Origin: Burkholderiales bacterium
GTDB taxonomy: Bacteria; Pseudomonadota; Gammaproteobacteria; Burkholderiales; Chitinimonadaceae
DNA: 10,436 nt
NCBI GenBank assembly: GCA_019234745.1
Contig: JAFAKZ010000469.1
Coordinates: 1-10,436, forward strand
Direction: 5' to 3'
The position numbers were made by a program, and so were the translations under genes. Each line of letters opens with the position of its first letter. Within the stretch, counting starts at the first letter, position 1. The notes beneath the pieces are model-generated. The model made no database searches, was not told the origin of the DNA, and saw only the letters and a list, made by a program, of their open reading frames with translations. Below, one piece after another: positions 6,324 through 10,436 of this stretch.

Positions 6324-6902
6324 TTACAGGGGCCTCGGCACTCTTTCGCCGATATTCTGTATTGGCCCCAATGGGTTGTGCGTGTATTCGTCACGCTCGA
6401 GCAAAGGCGCGCCACCCCAGGTGCGATAGACCACCACGTCTTCCTTCAGCAGAATGATGGCGTTGAAACGCCAGCCCGTCACATGGGTATCGCGGCGGAA
6501 ATTCAGGAAGTCCTGCCAGAATTCGCCATGCCTTTCGCGCGTCTCGTCGCTCACGTCCACCGACAGCCCCTGGCAGGTCGATGCCGCGCTCAAGCAGCTT
6601 TTCAAGCCTGCGTCCATGATGGATAGGCGCGTATCGGGCGTGGGCAGGAAGTGGCGCAGGATGTCGGAATAGTTGAGCACGATGACGTTGGGGTTGGTCG
6701 CTGGGTCGAAGCCGAGCGGACCCAGGTCGGTGCGCCGGGTCCGAAATGGCACGACCTTGTTAATTGCGTCATGCGCCTCGTTGTAGCTCTTCCAGGCAGA
6801 CGGCACGTGCGTCTTGGTTTCTGGCAACAGCGAGCCGCAGGCGCTCATCGACAGCGCGAGCGCAAGGCCTAGAGTCCAGCGAGTTGGCGTGTTTCGCAGC
6901 AT
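6324..6902 (-). CDS. Putative lipoprotein of unknown function
   Basis: A 192-residue protein with an N-terminal hydrophobic stretch LGLALALSMSAC ending at Cys22. The MSAC box is close to a lipobox, although Met at -3 is not the preferred residue. This predicts a membrane-anchored lipoprotein facing the periplasm. The mature part has no domain I recognise. It contains WKSYNEAHDAINKVVPFRTR near 37-56, a segment around NPNVIVLNYSDILRHFLP, two Cys in SCLSAASTC that could form a disulfide, and a WGGAPLLERDEYTHNPLGP stretch near the end. The gene converges on the PstS-like gene with only 9 bases between stops and diverges from the 99-residue hypothetical. Start choice rests on the signal sequence; the upstream purine stretch is poor. 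Confidence 0.72.
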   Translation of the reverse strand: MLRNTPTRWTLGLALALSMSACGSLLPETKTHVPSAWKSYNEAHDAINKVVPFRTRRTDLGPLGFDPATNPNVIVLNYSDILRHFLPTPDTRLSIMDAGLKSCLSAASTCQGLSVDVSDETRERHGEFWQDFLNFRRDTHVTGWRFNAIILLKEDVVVYRTWGGAPLLERDEYTHNPLGPIQNIGERVPRPL

Positions 6903-7032
6903 GGTGAGCTCATGTGGCGCCGTCGGAAACTCCTGATCCGACCAAGGACGGAGAAATTCGTTTCGTGTGAATATGTGCCATGCGTTGGCTTGCGGCTACA
7001 CTGGATACACCCACAACATCTTGGGCGTAAAC

Positions 7033-7332
7033 ATGGCCAAACCGCGCACGCACTCACGTCGGCTTCGCAACAAGGTTCTGATACTTGGCTACGACCCCAA
7101 TGGGCTGAACGTCTACAGCGCCTATATGTCGACGGAAAAGTACGAGGCGGGTAAGCACCCTTGGGACAAGCCGGAAAAACTCAAGGCGCTGGCGCTCAGG
7201 ACCCTGCGCGGCTTCATCTTCGATGCCGACGGCGTCTTGCACCAGGAATTCGAGAGCCAGTTCGACCTGGTGACCGGCGTGTTCGAGCAAGGCTGGTCGC
7301 GCAATGACGAAGGCATCATCGACGAGTATTGA
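7033..7332 (+). CDS. Conserved-looking hypothetical protein, 99 residues
   Basis: I do not recognise this protein. It is short and soluble, with a very basic start (KPRTHSRRLRNK, 3-14), a hydrophobic segment KVLILGYDPNGLNVYSAYM (14-32), a Lys-rich middle (EKYEAGKHPWDKPEKLKALA), FIFDADGVLH at 61-70, and an acidic tail ending NDEGIIDEY. The segment FDADGVLH superficially recalls a HAD motif but sits too near the C-terminus to be one. There is no signal peptide or membrane segment. Codon use matches its neighbours, which supports a real gene. The ATG at 7033 is preferred; upstream in-frame codons from 6967 look like leader. The ribosome site is weak. It converges with fdhD with 10 bases between stops. 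Confidence 0.65.
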   Translation: MAKPRTHSRRLRNKVLILGYDPNGLNVYSAYMSTEKYEAGKHPWDKPEKLKALALRTLRGFIFDADGVLHQEFESQFDLVTGVFEQGWSRNDEGIIDEY

Positions 7333-7342
7333 TTGGTCGACC

Positions 7343-8137
7343 TTAGGCCGCGATTCGGCTTGGGTAGCTGTAGGCCGTCAGGCGGTCGTCACGGGCAAAG
7401 CCGATCAGCGTGATGCCGGCCTGTTCCGCTAGCTCGACGGCGAGGGAGGTGGGGGCAGAAATGGCTGCTACGATCTCGATACCGGCGGACGCCGCCTTGT
7501 AGACGATCTCGTACGACGCGCGTGAGGTCATAACCAGCACGCCGTGTTGTCGGCCCGTCCGTGCGGTAGCACCGATCAGCTTGTCCAGCGCGTTGTGCCG
7601 GCCTACGTCTTCCCGCACCGTCATTTCTCCCCGCTGCCACAACCCGGCCGCGTGCACTGCCCCGGTCGCACGGTTCAAGGGTTGCAGTTCGGCCAGGCGA
7701 GCGAGCGCGGCCTGGATGTCTGTGCTGCTCACCGTCGTCGTGTTGTTCACTTGCGCAATGGGCCGCATGGCGGCGTCGAGCGAATCCACCCCACACAGAC
7801 CGCAACCCGTGCGGCCTACCAGCGAGCGGCGCACGTCCTTGAGCGCCTGGAACCGCGCTTCGGTGATCTCGATGTCGACGGTGATGCCTCGTGCCGCGGC
7901 GCTGATCTCTACGCCCTTCATCTCGAATGGCTGGGTGATGACGCCTTCGCTCAGTGAAAAACCCAGGGCAAAGTCTTCCAGATCGAGGGGGGTGCACATC
8001 ATAACGGCGTGCGAGATGCCGTTGTATACCAGCGCAATGGCCGTTTCCTGCGCCAGCTGTTCGTCTACGGGCGTCGCTTGGCCGGCGACGATGCGCAGGG
8101 CGGCAGCCGTAGCCGTGCCTGTCAGTTCGGTCTGCAT
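7343..8137 (-). CDS. fdhD: Formate dehydrogenase accessory sulfurtransferase FdhD
   Basis: A 264-residue cytoplasmic protein matching FdhD, which passes sulfur from the cysteine desulfurase IscS to the molybdenum cofactor of formate dehydrogenases. Diagnostic features are the CGLC motif at 112-115 (the sulfur-carrying Cys pair, equivalent to E. coli C121/C124), REDVGRHNALDKLIG at 175-189, and SRASYEIVYKAASAGIEIVA at 205-224 followed by SAPTSLAVELAEQAG. The length is normal for the family. The ATG at 8137 has AAAGGG about 8 bases upstream; a GTG nine codons earlier lacks one. The start lies inside the end of the winged-helix gene (16-base overlap), implying translational coupling. As last gene of the operon it most likely matures the molybdoenzyme encoded upstream. 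Confidence 0.95.
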   Translation of the reverse strand: MQTELTGTATAAALRIVAGQATPVDEQLAQETAIALVYNGISHAVMMCTPLDLEDFALGFSLSEGVITQPFEMKGVEISAAARGITVDIEITEARFQALKDVRRSLVGRTGCGLCGVDSLDAAMRPIAQVNNTTTVSSTDIQAALARLAELQPLNRATGAVHAAGLWQRGEMTVREDVGRHNALDKLIGATARTGRQHGVLVMTSRASYEIVYKAASAGIEIVAAISAPTSLAVELAEQAGITLIGFARDDRLTAYSYPSRIAA

Positions 8138-8355
8138 AGGGTGCGCCCTTTGTCGGTCAGCCACAGCGTGCGCCGGCGTTCATCCTGGCGTGCTTCCACC
8201 AAGCCCAGCCCACCCGCAGCTGCATCGAGGCACAGCAGGCTCAGCGCCCGGTTGAGCTGGCTCATGCCCAAGCCCAGGCGCTTGCCCAGGGCGTGATCCG
8301 ATATGCCTTCCTGCTCGGCGAGTTCGGCCACGATGGCGGCCAGTAGGTCTTCCAT
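8122..8355 (-). CDS. Small MarR-like winged-helix protein
   Basis: A 77-residue protein that looks like a bare winged-helix domain. An N-terminal helix (EDLLAAIVAELAEQ) is followed by a helix-turn-helix ISDHALGKRLGLGMSQLNRALSLL (18-41) and a wing with ARQDERRRTLWLTDKGRTL (55-73). The ending LTDKGR is typical of the MarR family beta-wing. Full MarR proteins are about 140-150 residues and dimerise through extra helices that are missing here. The start at 8355 lies 5 bases after the oxidoreductase stop, and the gene overlaps fdhD by 16 bases, so it is translationally coupled to both. It has no strong ribosome site of its own. It could autoregulate the operon or act as a protein adaptor. The open frame extends upstream to 8490, but that part lies inside the oxidoreductase gene and has no domain character. 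Confidence 0.75.
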   Translation of the reverse strand: MEDLLAAIVAELAEQEGISDHALGKRLGLGMSQLNRALSLLCLDAAAGGLGLVEARQDERRRTLWLTDKGRTLCRPN

Positions 8356-8360
8356 ATGGG

Positions 8361-10436
8361 CTATGCAGCCTCGGCCACGTGGCGTGACAGCACAACGGGG
8401 ATGGACTTCGACGCAGGCGTGCGGGCGCGGTCGGCAAAGCTGCCCAGTGGCACCAGGCTGTTCGTCTCGGGGAAGTAGCTGGCAAGGCAACCTTCCGGGA
8501 TGTTGTATTCAACCAGCAGGAAGCGCCGGGCCACGCGCTCGCCGTCGTCCCAGATCGACGTCATGTCTACCCAGTCGCCTGCCTGCAGCCCCAGGCGTGC
8601 GATATCCGCCGCATTGATAAAGCACACGCGCCGCTCGCCGAACACGCCGCGGTAGCGGTCGTTCAGGCCGTACACGGTCGTGTTGTACTGGTCGTGGCTG
8701 CGCACGGTCATCAGATTGAACACGGGCCCTTGGCGCTGCTTGCGCATGCGCTGTACGGGCAGATCGGTCGGCACGGCATGCACCATGAAGCGCGCCTTGG
8801 CACCCGCGTTGGCCCAGCGTCGCTCGCGTGCCGAATTGCCCAGGTAGAAGCCCCCCGGCACGTGCACGCGCTGGTTGAAGTCAGTAAAGCCTGGTACTAC
8901 TTCGGCGATTTTGTCGCGGATGCGGTCGTAGTCCTCGATCAGCCAGGTCCAACGCGTCTTGCTATTGGGCAATACGGCGGCGGCCATGCGCGCCACGATG
9001 GCTGGCTCGGAGAGGAGGGCAGGGCCGGCCGGTGGGTTCATGCCGGTGGAGATATGCACCATGCTCATCGAATCTTCCACCGTCACGCCTTGCGGGCCGG
9101 TGGCTTGGACGTCGATCTCCGTGCGGCCCAGGCAGGGCAGGATCAGCGCTTCCTCGCCATGTACCAGATGCGAACGGTTGAGTTTGGTGGTGACGTGGGC
9201 CGTGAGCTTGCAGCGGCGCAGGCCTTCCTGCGTGCGGTGCGCATCGGGCGTGGCCGTGGCGAAGTTGCCGCCCATGCCGATGAATACTTTGGCGTCGCCC
9301 TTTAGCATGGCTTCGATGGCGCCCACCGTGTCGTGGCCGTGTTCGACCGGCGGCGTAAAGTCGAAGGCCTTGCCCAGGCGTTCCAGGAAGAGGGCGCTGG
9401 GTTTCTCGTAGATCCCCATGGTGCGGTCGCCCTGCACGTTGGAGTGGCCACGTACCGGACAGGCACCGGCGCCCGGCTTGCCGATATTACCGCGCAGGAG
9501 CAGCAGGCTGACGATGCTCTGGATGGTCGCCACCGAGTGCTTGTGCTGCGTGATGCCCATGCCCCAGGTGCAGATGGTGGCCTTGCTTTCCATATAGATG
9601 GCGGCGGCGGCGCGGATATCGTCCTCGCTCAATCCGGATTCGGCCGTGATGGTTGCCCAGCTTTCCGCTTCCACGCCCGCCTTGAAGGCATCGAAGCCGT
9701 CCGTATGCTCGCGGATAAAGGCCTCGTCGACGGCGCCCTTCTCCAGCACGACCTTGGCGATGCCCTTGACCGCGGCCAAGTCGCCACCGATGCGTGGCTG
9801 GTAGTAGGAGGAGGCGATGGCCGTCGAGGCGCCGGTCAGCATCTCGATCTTGTCCTGCGGGTTGGTAAAGCGCTCCAGGCCTCGCTCGTGCAGGGGGTTG
9901 AACACGACGATGCGGCAGCCACGCTTTGCTGCGTCGCGCAGCGTGCCCAGCATGCGCGGGTGGTTGGTGCCGGGGTTCTGGCCGAAGATAAAGATGGCTT
10001 CGGCCTGCTCGAAGTCGTCCAGCGTCACCGTACCTTTGCCGATGCCGATCTGCTCGTTCATGGCCGTGCCGGAGGGCTCGTGGCACATATTGGAGCAGTC
10101 CGGCATATTGTTCGTGCCGTATTCGCGTACGAAGAGCTGATAGAGGAAGGCGGCCTCGTTGGAAGTACGGCCGGAGGTGTAGAACAGCGCTTCGTTGGGA
10201 TTTGCGAGCGCTTGGAGGTGCTCGGCGATCAGGGCGAAAGCGCCATCCCAGTCGATAGGGACATAGCGATCGCTTGCCGCATCGTAGCGCATCGGCTCCG
10301 TAAGCCGGCCTTGCTGTTCCAGCCAATAGTCGTCACGCGCGGCCAGTTCGGTAACAGTATGCTGCGCAAAGAACTCGCGCGTCACGCGGTGGGAAGTGGC
10401 TTCCGCCGCCACGGCCTTGGCGCCGTTCTCACAGAA
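8361..10436 (-). CDS. FdhF/YdeP-family molybdopterin oxidoreductase (5' end beyond window)
   Basis: The frame is open to the window edge and 691 residues are visible; full members are about 750-780, so roughly the first 70-90 residues are missing. The first visible residues, FCENGAKA, match the family's N-terminal region, where the Cys likely belongs to an iron-sulfur site whose other ligands lie outside. NMCHEPSG (visible residues about 116-123) aligns with the selenocysteine-His site of E. coli FdhF, so Cys would be the molybdenum ligand in place of Sec. Next come FIFGQNPGTNHPRM, KGIAKVVLEKGAVDEAFI, the GNIGKPGAGACPVRGHSNVQG cofactor-binding region, and the C-terminal molybdopterin guanine dinucleotide-binding domain with MTVRSHDQYNTTVYG. 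It has no signal peptide in view and is probably cytoplasmic. True formate activity is not established for this family; YdeP is linked to acid resistance in E. coli. A GTG at 10412 is internal, not the start. Confidence 0.92.
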   Translation of the reverse strand, partial: FCENGAKAVAAEATSHRVTREFFAQHTVTELAARDDYWLEQQGRLTEPMRYDAASDRYVPIDWDGAFALIAEHLQALANPNEALFYTSGRTSNEAAFLYQLFVREYGTNNMPDCSNMCHEPSGTAMNEQIGIGKGTVTLDDFEQAEAIFIFGQNPGTNHPRMLGTLRDAAKRGCRIVVFNPLHERGLERFTNPQDKIEMLTGASTAIASSYYQPRIGGDLAAVKGIAKVVLEKGAVDEAFIREHTDGFDAFKAGVEAESWATITAESGLSEDDIRAAAAIYMESKATICTWGMGITQHKHSVATIQSIVSLLLLRGNIGKPGAGACPVRGHSNVQGDRTMGIYEKPSALFLERLGKAFDFTPPVEHGHDTVGAIEAMLKGDAKVFIGMGGNFATATPDAHRTQEGLRRCKLTAHVTTKLNRSHLVHGEEALILPCLGRTEIDVQATGPQGVTVEDSMSMVHISTGMNPPAGPALLSEPAIVARMAAAVLPNSKTRWTWLIEDYDRIRDKIAEVVPGFTDFNQRVHVPGGFYLGNSARERRWANAGAKARFMVHAVPTDLPVQRMRKQRQGPVFNLMTVRSHDQYNTTVYGLNDRYRGVFGERRVCFINAADIARLGLQAGDWVDMTSIWDDGERVARRFLLVEYNIPEGCLASYFPETNSLVPLGSFADRARTPASKSIPVVLSRHVAEAA

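Noticed and set aside
7213..7242. HAD-phosphatase-like DADGV motif in the 99-residue hypothetical
   Set aside because: HAD proteins carry the motif at the N-terminus with 150 or more residues after it; here it is near the C-terminus of a very short protein.
9487..10326. A 279-codon open frame on the same strand as the oxidoreductase but in another frame
   Set aside because: Arg/His/Pro-rich translation with no family features, within the well-supported molybdoenzyme gene.
1..10436. CRISPR arrays, tRNA/rRNA genes, insertion sequences, attachment sites
   Set aside because: No regularly spaced repeats, cloverleaf-like segments, transposase or integrase motifs were seen on reading both strands.

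Overview
The window is GC-rich (roughly 60 %), tightly packed, and encodes Gram-negative envelope proteins: an outer-membrane barrel ending in Phe, a lipoprotein and several Sec signal peptides. The gene content suggests an aerobic gammaproteobacterium. The protein style looks to me like Xanthomonadales/Rhodanobacteraceae (Dyella/Frateuria-like), but that is an inference from memory and Burkholderiales cannot be excluded.

Layout. (1) 1-2268, plus strand: a possible tail of an unseen gene, a ~290-base spacer with a G-run cluster, then two crotonase-fold genes in tandem. These are a short-chain enoyl-CoA hydratase (328-1104) and a 3-hydroxyisobutyryl-CoA hydrolase-type enzyme (1189-2268). Together they fit the middle steps of valine/isobutyryl-CoA breakdown. 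(2) 2311-2985, minus strand: a secreted DUF4197 protein, convergent with the hydrolase across a perfect 11-bp hairpin. (3) 2986-3230: a strikingly AT-rich divergent promoter region. (4) 3231-6314, plus strand: three exported proteins. They are a LivJ/LivK-like periplasmic binding protein followed by a strong terminator, a 401-residue porin-like outer-membrane protein with a lone Cys-Pro-Cys motif, and a half-length PstS-like binding protein. No permease, ATPase or sensor kinase lies in the window, so this set is either an orphan capture/sensing module or has partners elsewhere. (5) 6324-6902, minus strand: a lipoprotein of unknown function. (6) 7033-7332, plus strand: a 99-residue hypothetical protein. 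(7) 7343-10436, minus strand: an operon of an FdhF/YdeP-type molybdopterin oxidoreductase (5' end cut by the window edge), a 77-residue MarR-like winged-helix protein, and FdhD.

How the genes work together. FdhD delivers sulfur to the molybdenum cofactor of formate-dehydrogenase-type enzymes, so its place in the operon fits maturation of the oxidoreductase. The small winged-helix gene lies 5 bases after the oxidoreductase stop and overlaps the start of fdhD by 16 bases, so the three are probably translated as a coupled set. I see no rRNA, tRNA, CRISPR array, insertion sequence or phage gene. The most interesting parts are the orphan binding-protein/porin module and the small winged-helix protein embedded in the oxidoreductase operon.
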